Source of the DNA: Sphingomonas_E sp042693015
Lineage (GTDB): Bacteria; Pseudomonadota; Alphaproteobacteria; Sphingomonadales; Sphingomonadaceae
Reading direction: 5' to 3'
Assembly: GCF_042693015.1 (NCBI RefSeq)
Contig: NZ_CP170544.1
Location: forward strand, 2,294,001-2,358,000
DNA: 64,000 nucleotides
Shown: positions 42,561-51,763 of the stretch, piece by piece
Layout of the letters: the number at the start of each line of letters is the position of its first letter
Numbering within the stretch: the first letter of the stretch is position 1
Program-made: the position numbers and the translations under genes
Notes under the pieces: model-generated
Told to the model about the DNA's origin: nothing
Database searches by the model: none
Seen by the model: only the letters and a program-made list of their open reading frames with translations

Positions 42561-45007
42561 TCGCGCGCACCGCCAGCCGGGGCATCGCCCATCGTCCGGT
42601 TGAGAAAGCCGAACACCCGCGAATAGAAATCGCGAACATTGGCCGGACTGGTCACGACATGCCCTTCGCCCCAATAGGTGACAAGCATCGCATCCTTGTT
42701 CTGCCGGTAGAGCGCAGAGAACATCTCTTCGGCTTGCGACAAGGGCGCGATGTCGCGCTCGCCGTGCAGCAGCAGCATCGGTGTCATGATGCGGTCCGCC
42801 AGGAAAATCGGCGAATTTCGGGCATAGAGCATCGGGTCGGCCCAGGGTGTGGTGCCAAGCCGCGCCTGGCCATTTTCAGCCCAGCCCGACATGGCATTGA
42901 CCGAAATGCCGTCTTCCGGCGCGATCCGGAGCGACGGCAGGAAGGTGCCCCGCATGCTGGCAAGATCATAGAGACCCGCCGAAGCGATGATCGCCTTGAA
43001 CCTGTCCGTCTGCGTCGCGATGACGGCCGCCCCATACCCGCCGAAGCTGTGCCCCCACAGCGCCAGCCGCTCCGGATCGAAGAGGCCACGCCCCGCGGCA
43101 TTGTCGACGGCAGCAAGCGTGTCGCGCGCGAGATCCCTGGCCGGCTCGCCCCGCGGCCGTGCCGGCAGGCTGGGCAGCAGCACGGCATAGCCCTCGCCCG
43201 CGAGAAGCTCGGCATTGGCATGGAAGCGATCGAGCTCGACCCCTTGCCCCGTCGGGCGCCGATCACTGAACATTTTGCCAGGATAGATGATGACCACGAG
43301 CGGCGGCGGCCCGGCCCGGGGGCGAGCCGGGAGGTAGAGCCAGTCGACGAGCCTTTTGTCCTCGCCGCTCAGGCGCTCGATCGGGACGGCGTGCGCGCCT
43401 TCGACCGCGCCGAGATGGGCGTTGATGCTGGCGAGCCGGACGGGTGCCATGCCACGCCTGCTGACCATCAGGCTCGCACGCTTATGGTCGTCGAGCGTCT
43501 CGAACACCGCGCTTTCGCGCCCCGGCAGCCAGGCCCGCGGAACCGCTTCGGCGGGCATGTCGAACCGGAGCGGCGCGCGGTCGGTCGGCCAGCGCGCGAT
43601 CTGAATGGCGCTCCCCCTCGCCCAGAAAGCCACCGGCATTTCGCTCTCGCGCGCGTTGACCTTGCCCCGCATGCCCTTCTGGTTCACGCGCGGCAGCGGC
43701 TCCCACCCGCCCTCGAGCACGGCTTCAGCCTCGCCCTGCGCATGCACCATCCAGGCCTGGCCATCGCACGATGCCGTCAGGCCCCAGCGATAGGCGCCGA
43801 CGACCGACGCGCCGGCACAGGGCAGTCCCTGCGTCAGATTGCGCGAAACATGGCCATCGAGCAGGTGCCAGTCGGCTCGCGCGTCGCTTGCCGTGCGGGC
43901 CAGCACGATCGGTGTGTCGCCCATCCAGTCGGCCGCGACATAAGGCGGAAAATCCGGGGCGCCGAAAAGTTCGGGTTGGAGCTCGCCGAGATCGAGTGGA
44001 TGCGCACCGCCGGACCGATCGATCCGGTAGAGCTTGCCAGACCGCCAGTCGTCTCTCGCCTTGCGCGCAAAGATCAGAAGGGCCTTGGCCGACGGTGACC
44101 ATGTCAGGAGGCCGGTCGCGACGTCGCAAGCCTGGCAAACCGACCGCATGTCACGATGGTCGAGATCGACCATCAAGAGCGTGCGGCGCCGGCTCTGCGT
44201 TCCGACACCTACCATGTCTTGCGGGGCTTGCTGGACCTCGTCGCCCTCCGCCAGCACCGCGATACGGCTGCCATCGGGCGAGAGCTCGAAGTCGACAAAC
44301 TCGCCGGATGCAAGCCGGTCGATCCGACCACCCGTCTGGACCAGCAATAGCTCCCGATCGGGCGCGCGGCCCCGGACATCGCGGAACCGGCCGCTGCCAA
44401 TCGCGGTGGCAGCCGCCTTCTCACCGCTCGCGGTCGCCGCCCAGTGCAGGGGCAACCGCTCGCTCGCTTGCCGACCTTCGCGCAACGCGGCCGGCATGTC
44501 GCCATGGCGGTGCGCCAGAACCACGAACTCGGTCGCGTTCCGCCACTGCACCGATCGGCCGTCAAGCGCCAGCCCGGGCGTGATGCCGAGCCAGCGGGTT
44601 GTCCCCGTCGCCATGTCGGTGAGCCCCAGCTCCCAGCGATGCGCCTGCAATCGGGCCACTGCAAGATGGGCGCCGTCGGGCGCGAAGGCCAAAGCGACAT
44701 GCCCGCGGTCTCGCCGGCTCGCGATCAGCGGCTTTGCTTCACCGGGCCGGTCGAGATCGACAACCAGCAGATCGCTGCGCGCGATATCCATCTGGGTCTC
44801 GAAATCGAAGGCGACCGCCTCGTCCCAGGGTCTGCGCTTTTCGAGCACCAGCCAGCGTTCGCCGGGAGCGACCAGGACCGCCCCAAAGCTCTGCACCTTG
44901 AGGAGATCGTCGACGACAAAGGGTCGCGCCGTGACGGGCGATCCGTTCAAGGCGGCGAGTGCGACCATGCCAGCGGCATGGGCCAAGGTGCGCGGCCATC
45001 CGGTCAT
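42557..45007 (-). CDS. Lasso peptide isopeptidase (prolyl oligopeptidase family S9)
   Basis: An 816-residue exported serine peptidase: signal peptide (A-A-G-M-V-A-L-A-A-L-N-G-S-P-V-T-A), a beta-propeller, and the C-terminal alpha/beta hydrolase domain. The triad can be read as Ser654 in W-G-H-S-F-G-G-Y-G, Asp752 in L-H-G-E-R-D-I-A-P and His783 in W-G-E-G-H-V. In proteobacterial lasso clusters this family (AtxE-type) opens the ring of the cluster's own peptide after import. It faces the biosynthetic genes and lies ten bases from the receptor gene, so it is probably co-transcribed with it. Confidence 0.92.
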   Translation of the reverse strand: MTGWPRTLAHAAGMVALAALNGSPVTARPFVVDDLLKVQSFGAVLVAPGERWLVLEKRRPWDEAVAFDFETQMDIARSDLLVVDLDRPGEAKPLIASRRDRGHVALAFAPDGAHLAVARLQAHRWELGLTDMATGTTRWLGITPGLALDGRSVQWRNATEFVVLAHRHGDMPAALREGRQASERLPLHWAATASGEKAAATAIGSGRFRDVRGRAPDRELLLVQTGGRIDRLASGEFVDFELSPDGSRIAVLAEGDEVQQAPQDMVGVGTQSRRRTLLMVDLDHRDMRSVCQACDVATGLLTWSPSAKALLIFARKARDDWRSGKLYRIDRSGGAHPLDLGELQPELFGAPDFPPYVAADWMGDTPIVLARTASDARADWHLLDGHVSRNLTQGLPCAGASVVGAYRWGLTASCDGQAWMVHAQGEAEAVLEGGWEPLPRVNQKGMRGKVNARESEMPVAFWARGSAIQIARWPTDRAPLRFDMPAEAVPRAWLPGRESAVFETLDDHKRASLMVSRRGMAPVRLASINAHLGAVEGAHAVPIERLSGEDKRLVDWLYLPARPRAGPPPLVVIIYPGKMFSDRRPTGQGVELDRFHANAELLAGEGYAVLLPSLPARPRGEPARDLARDTLAAVDNAAGRGLFDPERLALWGHSFGGYGAAVIATQTDRFKAIIASAGLYDLASMRGTFLPSLRIAPEDGISVNAMSGWAENGQARLGTTPWADPMLYARNSPIFLADRIMTPMLLLHGERDIAPLSQAEEMFSALYRQNKDAMLVTYWGEGHVVTSPANVRDFYSRVFGFLNRTMGDAPAGGARD

Positions 45008-45016
45008 GAGACGGCC

Positions 45017-48000
45017 TCACCAGCGCTTGGTCAGCTGGAGGGCGATGAACCGCCCGACCGCATCGGCATTGGCCGCGTCATAGCCGACACCTCCAGGCGA
45101 GTCGTAGAATGGCGGATCGCGGTCGAAGAAATTCTGGATCGTGAAGGCGAGCGACAGGCCCTTGAGCCGGCTGGTATCAGGCGCCTCATAAGCGATCTGG
45201 AAATCCACCGTCGGCCACGCATGGATCCGGTTGCCCGCCAGATCGCGATACCGGTCGACATAATTGAGCGACGCGCTTGTCGTCCACGGCCCCCTTGTCC
45301 AGCTCGCCGTTGCGCGCCCGCGCAGGTCGATCGGCCGGCCCGCAAGGTTGAGGAGGTCGACCGAAGGCGCATCGGGCGTGAGCCGCTGGCGATAATGGAA
45401 CAGATAGGACGCGTTGGCGGACAGGTCGAAGCGATCCATACCGGCCTGGAAGGCATAAGCGATCGTCAGGTCCATGCCGCTCACGTCGGTGCGCCCTGTA
45501 TTGACGTAGCGCGAGTCGATGATCGCGCCGAAAACCTCCGGCGGAAAGATCCCGCCGACGGTCGAGTCCGGCCGGTTGATCAGCTCGGTCACGCGGGCGA
45601 GATCCGCCGGATTGGTCGAGGGACTGATCCGTTCGACGAAGGGCGCGAGCGCCGGATTGGTCAGCGCATTCTCGAAATCGTCGAGCGCGGGCGTGCCGAT
45701 CCGCCGGCTGAAGATCGTCCGGAACCAGGTCGCGCTCAGCGTCAGGCCGTCGGTCGGGGTCGCATCCACGCCGACCGTCCACGAGCGCGCCTTCTCGGGT
45801 TCGAGGTCGGGATTGCCACCGGCCAGCGACAGCACGGCGGTCGACAGGCCATTGGCGTCGGTCAGGAAGGTGGCGTCGACGCCTTGCGGATCTCGCACCG
45901 CGCGCAGGCCCGGCGCGCGGAAGCTGGTACCGAAGGACGAACGCAGCCGAACCTCCTCGACCGGCGACCAGGCCAGCCCGATCTTCGGATTGGCCGTGGT
46001 GCCGAAGTCGCTATAGCGCTCGCCCCGGACAGCAGCGGACAATTCGAGGCGATAGGCGCCCTCCATCTCGTTATCGGGTCCAACGAGCGGCAGCCGGAGC
46101 TCGGCAAAGGCCGCTATCACGTCGCGATCGGCCGAGATGCGCACGCCGGGGACCGGCACGGCCGTGAACAGGAAATTCGCGGCTGAGCGGTCATATTTCT
46201 CGGTGCGATAGTTGATCCCCACCGCGAGCTTCGCCTCGCCGCCCGGCATCGCGAACAAAGGCCCGTCGCCATCCACATTGGCGGTCGCCACCCGCATATG
46301 AACGCGCTGACGCTGAAAACCGGTGCCGACGAAATCGAGCACCGCCGGGCTGTTGGCGCCGCCATCGCCATAGGGATTGAAATAGCCGTGCACCGCGGGA
46401 TCATAACTGGTCGACGGATTGTCGGGCGTCGTACCCAGCGCTTCGCTCAGGGCGTTGCTGTTGAGGACATTGGCGACCCCGCTCTTGCCGAGCTCGCTGG
46501 CATAAGCGCCATAGGCCCGGACCTGCCAGTCCCGCCCGAGCTCGGCCTTCAGTTCTGCGCTCGTGCCGATCGTCTCGGCACTGCCCGAGCTGGTCGACGG
46601 TCCGAGCTCGTCGGTGAAGGAATAAGCGATAAGGTCCATCGGCGCATTGGTCGGCGAGACGAAGAAGGGATTGGCCGGCGTCACCACCATCACCGTCTGC
46701 GTCCCCGGTCCGCGGACCCGGAAGGAGCGGTGCGAATAGCGCGCGTCGGCGGAGAAGCTGATCGATGGGCTCAATTCCTGCCGCAAGAGTCCGAACAGGC
46801 TGTGCCGCGTCTGGCGCGGGGTAAGATCGGTCCCGAGCCGCCGGTTCTCGAGGTTGACGACCCCGGGCAGGAAATCGTCGGCGCCGAGCGCCGTCCCGTC
46901 CTGGCCCGCCGGGATCGCAAAGGCCGGCGCGAACGCGCCCGTTACCGGATCGAATGCGAGGATATTGCCGGGATGGCTGTAGAACAGGCTGTGATTGGTG
47001 CCGCCAAGCGGCGTCAGATCGTCGCTCTGGGCGAAGTCCCGGCTCGCCGACTTGAGTGCGGTGCGATGCTGATATTCATAGACCAGCATCGCCATACCCG
47101 AGGACCAGTTGGTCCCGATCGACTGGCCGAGCTGGGCCTCGTGAAGGGCGCCGTCGGTCACCGTCCCGACCCGCATCCGCGTCTCGGGCCCTGCATAGCG
47201 ATCCTTGAGGATGATGTTGACGACGCCGGCGACCGCATCCGAACCATAAAGCGCCGAGGCGCCGTCGAGCAGGATCTCGACGCGCTCGGTTGCAGCCAGC
47301 GGAATGCTCGACAGGTCCGAAAAGCTGCCATTGGCGCCGGCCCCCGCCATCCGCCGGCCATTGATCAGTACGAGTGTCGCCTCAGGGCCAAGGCCGCGCA
47401 GGTTGACGCCGGTCGCGAGCGTCGAATTGCTGCCCGAGCCGTCGGCAAGCGTCAGCGCGCTCTGCTCGGTCGCGGCGCCGATGAAATTCTGCGGCACCGC
47501 CGAGATGGCGGCGGCGACCGATGCATAGCCTGCCTTGTCGATATCGTCGCGGTCGAACGTTGCAACGGGCGAGCTCTCCTGGCCGGCCCCGCGAATATGC
47601 GTGCCGGTGACAATGATATCGGGTGTCGCCGGCGCAGCCTGCTCGCCTGCCGGCAGGGCGCCGGACGTGGGGCCGCGAGTGGGCTGCGCCGGCGCCGGGC
47701 TTGCGGGCTTCGCCCGCTTCGCGCGTGCGGTGCCGGCCTTCCGCAGCACCACCACCCGGTCGTTGACCTTGCTATATTCGATGCCGCTGCCCGCGAGCAG
47801 GCGCTCAAGCGCCGCGTCGGCGGTCATGCTGCCCTGGAGCGGCGGCGCGATCTTTCCCGCGACGAGGTCCGACGAATAAAGGAGCTGGCGACCGCTCAGG
47901 CGCCCGTAGATCTTGAGCGCCTGGTCGAGCGGCACCGACAGTTGCGAGAAAGTGAAACTTGTCGGCGCGGGGCGCGCGACCAGGGGTATCCCCATGCACA

Positions 48001-48073
48001 GGATCATCGCCGCTGCAGAAACGCGCAGCAGATGATTGACGCCCCGGCCTGCCTCTTCTGTTTCGCTCACCAT
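45017..48073 (-). CDS. TonB-dependent receptor with N-terminal STN signalling domain (lasso locus)
   Basis: A 1018-residue outer-membrane receptor. After a signal peptide (residues 16-33) comes a secretin/TonB short N-terminal domain (about 37-108: F-S-Q-L-S-V-P-L-D-Q-A-L-K ... A-L-E-R-L-L-A-G-S-G), a Pro/Ala-rich linker, the TonB box D-I-I-V-T-G-T, the plug (L-R-G-L-G-P-E-A-T-L-V-L-I-N-G-R-R and S-A-L-Y-G-S-D-A-V-A-G-V-V-N-I-I-L) and a barrel ending in W. The STN domain should contact the FecR at 48208, so the receptor both imports a ligand and signals. The ligand is most simply one of the two lasso peptides, alone or with metal; that is inference. Confidence 0.94.
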   Translation of the reverse strand: MVSETEEAGRGVNHLLRVSAAAMILCMGIPLVARPAPTSFTFSQLSVPLDQALKIYGRLSGRQLLYSSDLVAGKIAPPLQGSMTADAALERLLAGSGIEYSKVNDRVVVLRKAGTARAKRAKPASPAPAQPTRGPTSGALPAGEQAAPATPDIIVTGTHIRGAGQESSPVATFDRDDIDKAGYASVAAAISAVPQNFIGAATEQSALTLADGSGSNSTLATGVNLRGLGPEATLVLINGRRMAGAGANGSFSDLSSIPLAATERVEILLDGASALYGSDAVAGVVNIILKDRYAGPETRMRVGTVTDGALHEAQLGQSIGTNWSSGMAMLVYEYQHRTALKSASRDFAQSDDLTPLGGTNHSLFYSHPGNILAFDPVTGAFAPAFAIPAGQDGTALGADDFLPGVVNLENRRLGTDLTPRQTRHSLFGLLRQELSPSISFSADARYSHRSFRVRGPGTQTVMVVTPANPFFVSPTNAPMDLIAYSFTDELGPSTSSGSAETIGTSAELKAELGRDWQVRAYGAYASELGKSGVANVLNSNALSEALGTTPDNPSTSYDPAVHGYFNPYGDGGANSPAVLDFVGTGFQRQRVHMRVATANVDGDGPLFAMPGGEAKLAVGINYRTEKYDRSAANFLFTAVPVPGVRISADRDVIAAFAELRLPLVGPDNEMEGAYRLELSAAVRGERYSDFGTTANPKIGLAWSPVEEVRLRSSFGTSFRAPGLRAVRDPQGVDATFLTDANGLSTAVLSLAGGNPDLEPEKARSWTVGVDATPTDGLTLSATWFRTIFSRRIGTPALDDFENALTNPALAPFVERISPSTNPADLARVTELINRPDSTVGGIFPPEVFGAIIDSRYVNTGRTDVSGMDLTIAYAFQAGMDRFDLSANASYLFHYRQRLTPDAPSVDLLNLAGRPIDLRGRATASWTRGPWTTSASLNYVDRYRDLAGNRIHAWPTVDFQIAYEAPDTSRLKGLSLAFTIQNFFDRDPPFYDSPGGVGYDAANADAVGRFIALQLTKRW

Positions 48074-48207
48074 ATTCGTCCCCCGATCCGGCCGGTCGTA
48101 AGGGCGACCGGCCGGGGGCAGGTCACGATGACCTGCGATAATGGGGAAACGTTGGCCGCAAGTCCCGACCCTAAGTGGGTGAACGGATTTTTTTACTTGG
48201 AAAGAGT

Positions 48208-49191
48208 TTACACGGCGGGAACCAGGCGCTTCCCGCCGCCGGGAAGCGGTTCGGCCCTGAGCGGCATCAGCTCGGTCACCGCCAAGATGAAGGCATCCGT
48301 ATCGCCGATGTCGAAACTGCCATTGACCCTGGCATCGGCGAGCCCGGGTGCGGCCAGCTCGATCCGCGCCTTCGCGTATCGGTTGACCTCGGCAACGGCT
48401 GCCGCAAGCGGCGTGTCGGTCAGCACGATCTTGCCGCTCGTCCAGCTGGTCAGCGCGGCGGTGTCGACGCGCACCGCTTCAGCCTTCCGGCCCGCGCGAA
48501 GCGTCAGGCCGTCTCCGGGCACAAGCCGTATCGGCAGCGATCCCAGGTTGAGGCCGTCGCGCACCTCGACCGCGCCCTCGGCAAGCAGCACCTGAACGCT
48601 CTTCGCATCGCGACGGACATCGAAGCGCGTGCCGAGCGCGGTCACACGGCTTTCGCCCGCATCCACCACGAACGGACGGCCGGCATCGTGCGCGACCTCG
48701 AAGAAAGCCTCGCCGCGATCGATCGCGATCCGCCGTTCGTGCCTCGTAAAACGCTGCTCAAGGCGGGAATCGGTGTTGATCCGGATGCGCGAACCGTCGT
48801 CCAGCACGACGAGTCGCTGCTCGCCGACCGCGGTTTCATAGGCGGTCGGCATCGCCAGCAGGAACAAGGCGGCGACGCCGGCCAGCGCGATCGCCAGCGC
48901 CGCGGCCAGCGCCGGGCGCGTCCCCGGACGACTGAGCCAGCGCGTCAGGCGCTCGCCGACGGTCGGCCGGTCGAGCGCACCGGCGAGCGCACGCGCAATT
49001 TCGCTGTCAGCCGCCAATTGCCCCGAGCGCTCCCAGATATGCGTCACTTTCTCGAAGGCCGAGGCATTGGCGCCCTCGCGGCGCCAGGCGTAGAAATCCT
49101 CGATCGACTGGCTGTCCACCTGACGCTGGTTGAGCCGCGCCGCCCACTCGGCCGCCTCGCGCTCGACGCGCGCCTGATCCCCCTCGGTCAT
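48208..49191 (-). CDS. FecR-type anti-sigma factor
   Basis: A 327-residue inner-membrane regulator. The cytoplasmic N-terminus has the DUF4880-like segment (A-A-E-W-A-A-R-L-N, D-F-Y-A-W-R-R). One transmembrane helix lies at about 93-115. The periplasmic FecR domain follows (E-T-A-V-G-E-Q-R-L-V-V-L-D-D-G-S-R-I-R-I-N-T-D-S), and a C-terminal part contacts the receptor's STN domain. It lies 13 bases downstream of the sigma-factor gene and upstream of the receptor, the standard order sigma, FecR, receptor. Confidence 0.93.
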   Translation of the reverse strand: MTEGDQARVEREAAEWAARLNQRQVDSQSIEDFYAWRREGANASAFEKVTHIWERSGQLAADSEIARALAGALDRPTVGERLTRWLSRPGTRPALAAALAIALAGVAALFLLAMPTAYETAVGEQRLVVLDDGSRIRINTDSRLEQRFTRHERRIAIDRGEAFFEVAHDAGRPFVVDAGESRVTALGTRFDVRRDAKSVQVLLAEGAVEVRDGLNLGSLPIRLVPGDGLTLRAGRKAEAVRVDTAALTSWTSGKIVLTDTPLAAAVAEVNRYAKARIELAAPGLADARVNGSFDIGDTDAFILAVTELMPLRAEPLPGGGKRLVPAV

Positions 49192-49204
49192 GGCAATGCC
49201 TTGC

Positions 49205-49738
49205 CTAGTCCCGCAGCTGTTCCGCCAGACGTGCCAGCGCCTTGCTCATGCGCCATTCGACCGCCTTTACCGAGATGCCTAGATGACGAGCTATCTCGTC
49301 ATAGGTCATCTGCGTGAACCGGCTCAATAGAAAGACGTCGCGCAATTTCTTCGGCAAGCCCAGCACCAGCTGCTTGAGAAGCAGTTCGGCCTCCTGTTCG
49401 GCGGGCGCCGAAAGACCTGGCAGGGCCGCCGCATCGTCCAGTCCATCGGCAACCAGGCCGCCGCGAATGACGTTGCGCCGCATATGGTCGCGCGCGAGAT
49501 TGATCGCGATCTGGCGGAGCAAAGCCTTGGGATGCCGCCCGGCATCTTCCGCGTCGTAGCGCGCCACCCGGATATAGGCTTCGTGGACCATGTCTTCCGC
49601 CAGATGCCCGTCTCGTCCGAGCCGGCGGCGGAGCACGCCGCCGAGCCAACCCGCATAAAGCCGGTACAATCCGTCCAGCCCGGCGACGGAGGAGCCCGTC
49701 GTCGATTTCTCCAGTTCGCATCTGTCCACGCGCGCCAC
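49205..49738 (-). CDS. ECF-type sigma factor (FecI-like)
   Basis: A 177-residue sigma-70 factor with regions 2 (Y-A-G-W-L ... E-D-M-V-H-E-A-Y-I-R-V) and 4 (L-P-K-K-L-R-D-V-F-L-L-S-R ... M-T-Y-D-E-I-A-R-H-L-G-I-S-V-K-A-V-E-W-R-M). It starts with GTG 49738 behind AAGGAGAG. It should direct RNA polymerase to the receptor/isopeptidase genes when the receptor senses its ligand, through FecR. It is the first gene of the minus-strand operon of the lasso locus. Confidence 0.93.
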   Translation of the reverse strand: MARVDRCELEKSTTGSSVAGLDGLYRLYAGWLGGVLRRRLGRDGHLAEDMVHEAYIRVARYDAEDAGRHPKALLRQIAINLARDHMRRNVIRGGLVADGLDDAAALPGLSAPAEQEAELLLKQLVLGLPKKLRDVFLLSRFTQMTYDEIARHLGISVKAVEWRMSKALARLAEQLRD

Positions 49739-50117
49739 GACCTAGCTCTCCTTGCCGGGGGCGGGGAATTGCCTGGGATGCGCGCAACAGACACGCACAT
49801 GATCGCGCGAGGCCGATGACCCGCACGTATCGACGGGACGTGAAGACAGCGTCGCGCTGCCACGTCCCTTTCACCGCAGGGGATTCCACGCCCCTGTCGC
49901 CGATTGTTGCGGCGACGGCGCTCAAGCTGTCCCAATCGAATCCCGAGCGCAAGCCCCAAGCCGACCACGGGGAATCGAGGGCAGAGACGCCGGCGTGGCC
50001 ATGTTCCGCAACTCGTGGGTCTCCCTTGGCCGACAGGCTGAAGCGGCCTGGAGGTCCGCAGGTGCAACGAACGGCACGTTGTTGGGTCTCGTCCATTTCT
50101 CAAGCCAGGAGCCGCGG
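49739..50117. other. Intergenic region between the lasso locus and element genes
   Basis: I see no supported gene in these 379 bases. They should hold the promoter of the sigma-factor operon (minus strand). The right boundary of the lasso locus inside the mobile element probably falls here. Confidence 0.4.
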
Positions 50118-50363
50118 ATGTCGAACGGGCGGGTGGTGAGCACAGGATTTCTATCCACCCGGGATCTCGAAAATCTGGGGACCGGATTTCGACGGCATTT
50201 TGCGGTGCCGCAGGATGACATCTTTGCCCACCTCCTCCGGCAACTCGACCGGATCGAAGCCCGACCGCACCAGGATGGCGTGTCATCAGGTCCAACTCTG
50301 ACAAACCCAGACTTCAGTCCGTCGTGGCGTAGACAGACCACCGGCACATCATGTTCCGGATAG
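50118..50363 (+). CDS. Small protein of unknown function
   Basis: An 81-residue ORF starting at ATG 50118. The first 50 residues have coding character (V-V-S-T-G-F-L-S-T-R-D-L-E-N-L-G-T-G-F-R-R-H-F, then D-D-I-F-A-H-L-L-R-Q-L-D-R-I-E) and resemble short hypothetical proteins of sphingomonads; the C-terminal 25 residues do not and may be out of phase. No function can be given. Confidence 0.55.
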   Translation: MSNGRVVSTGFLSTRDLENLGTGFRRHFAVPQDDIFAHLLRQLDRIEARPHQDGVSSGPTLTNPDFSPSWRRQTTGTSCSG

Positions 50364-50487
50364 GTAAAAATCCCGGGCCTCGGTCTCCCGACTCGCTTTG
50401 CTGGCCTGGCGGCACCGCTCCGCGCGGCTCGACATCGGCGCGCGGGCAAGGCAGCATCATCGTCCGAGCAGGCTGGAGCAATCCCGC

Positions 50488-50811
50488 ATGGACGATTTCG
50501 ACACGCTGATTTGCCACTGGCAGCTCGCCCTGCGCGGCAAGGATGCCCATTGGGTGCCAATCGAGAATGACGGCGCTTCGCTCTATGCAAAGATCCCGTA
50601 CGATGCGGTCGACGCATTTGCCGAAACCGCGCCCGATGATCTGCTTGAAGCAACGGACGGCCTCGCCGGCGTGTTCGAGACGGCCATTCGTCGCGCACTG
50701 GCTTGCGGCCGAACCTCGTACGTTGCTGACGGCGATGGCTCGAATCGACAGCATCGCGTGGTGACCGTCGAGACGACCGACCTTCAGGCGACATTCACGC
50801 CGCAGGCCTGA
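50488..50811 (+). CDS. Small protein of unknown function
   Basis: A 107-residue acidic soluble protein starting at ATG 50488. It has no signal or membrane segment. I recognise no domain; even composition and a stop close to the next gene suggest a real gene of the element. Confidence 0.5.
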   Translation: MDDFDTLICHWQLALRGKDAHWVPIENDGASLYAKIPYDAVDAFAETAPDDLLEATDGLAGVFETAIRRALACGRTSYVADGDGSNRQHRVVTVETTDLQATFTPQA

Positions 50812-50861
50812 TGGTGACAGGCTAGAGATTGCGCCATCTTGCGCCGGGGGGAGTGAGAAAC

Positions 50862-51149
50862 ATGCCGGTCTACTTCGAACTGGGCTCCGGCCGCGAGGCT
50901 GAGGGAGAGGTGATCAGCTTCCAGGGCAGCTATCTGGACCAGCAGGTCTCGGGCTTGATCACGCGTGAGGCGCTCGAGGACTTGTGGGGTTCGGCCCCAC
51001 CAGCGGACAATTGGGTCGACTTGTTCAAACTGCTGGAACGCGAGATCTTCGATCTCGCTGCCGCCAAGGTCCGCCGCGGCCTGGTCGAACCCGACGGATC
51101 GGTCGCCGTTCGTATCGGCGATCGCCAGATCCTGAAAGCCGTCCGGTAA
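50862..51149 (+). CDS. DUF1488-like small protein
   Basis: A 95-residue protein. V-S-G-L-I-T-R-E-A-L-E-D-L-W-G, followed by F-K-L-L-E-R-E-I-F-D-L-A-A-A-K-V, resembles DUF1488 (I-S-R-E-A-L-x-D followed by a helical F...I...A segment). GGGGGGAG precedes ATG 50862. No role is known for such proteins. Confidence 0.6.
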   Translation: MPVYFELGSGREAEGEVISFQGSYLDQQVSGLITREALEDLWGSAPPADNWVDLFKLLEREIFDLAAAKVRRGLVEPDGSVAVRIGDRQILKAVR

Positions 51150-51225
51150 TTTTCGCGGAGATTGCGCCCAACACCCGGCGCAGTCCCGGCCATCATGCAA
51201 CGCCGGCGATGCACCGGAATTCCCA

Positions 51226-51417
51226 CTGCGAGAGGACTCGATCGTCGATGATACATCCCTCAGATCGCCGCAGGACCGCTCGCGGATCGCGATGGGCGAG
51301 GAGTATGAAGTTGCCTATTGGACGAAGACGTTCGGCGTGAGCCGCGAAAAATTGCAACAGGCGGTGGATGCCGTCGGCAACAATGCCGATGCGGTCCGGG
51401 CGCATCTGAAAGCATGA
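51226..51417 (+). CDS. DUF3606 protein with no standard start codon
   Basis: The frame from 51244 to the stop at 51415-51417 encodes 57 residues matching the DUF3606 pattern: V-D-D-T-S, then Q-D-R-S-R-I-A, E-E-Y-E-V-A-Y-W-T and F-G-V-S-R-E-K-L-Q-Q-A-V. No ATG, GTG or TTG lies in frame directly upstream of the conserved start; CTG at 51226 is the nearest candidate, and the only ATG (51292) would remove 16 conserved residues. It is either a rare-start gene or a gene that lost its start. DUF3606 proteins are common accessory genes. Confidence 0.6.
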   Translation: MREDSIVDDTSLRSPQDRSRIAMGEEYEVAYWTKTFGVSREKLQQAVDAVGNNADAVRAHLKA

Positions 51418-51532
51418 AGCTGGCCGACATTCGGGCAGGCTGGCTTCGCCTGCTGCGTCACGGTGCTCGCGCCGGTGCGGGGATGGCCTGATCGCAATCG
51501 TACGGGGGGGGGCCAGTGGCCGACCCGTCGGT

Positions 51533-51763
51533 TCAGGCCGTTTTCAACGAGAGCCGTCGGCGCGGCGCGCCCTCCTCGGCAACAGGCGCGCCGGGAAGCT
51601 GATGCCCGTCCAGGATGGCTCGGGCCCTGGCTGCGCGCCGGCTGTGACTTTCGGCGAGCTCCACATGCGACCGGCGCACCGCGGGGTCGGTCGCGGCGTC
51701 CGCTCGCGCCCTCTCCTCCTTTTCGCGTCTGAGATGATGATTGAGATCGGCGAGCGTGATCAT
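51533..51763 (-). CDS. Small coiled-coil-like protein of unknown function
   Basis: A 76-residue, strongly charged protein: K-E-E-R-A-R-A-D-A-A-T-D-P-A-V-R-R-S-H-V-E-L-A-E-S-H-S-R-R-A-A. Similar small helical proteins are frequent in sphingomonads. GCGGAGG precedes ATG 51763. No function is known. Confidence 0.6.
   Translation of the reverse strand: MITLADLNHHLRREKEERARADAATDPAVRRSHVELAESHSRRAARARAILDGHQLPGAPVAEEGAPRRRLSLKTA

Noticed and set aside
42491..44098. Long plus-strand ORF of 535 codons opposite the isopeptidase gene
   Set aside because: It is the mirror frame of a well-supported S9 peptidase with readable triad; its own translation is rich in Arg/Pro and has no motif.
46298..48595. 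Long plus-strand ORF of 765 codons opposite the TonB receptor
   Set aside because: Shadow of the receptor and FecR genes in high-GC DNA; composition typical of antisense frames.
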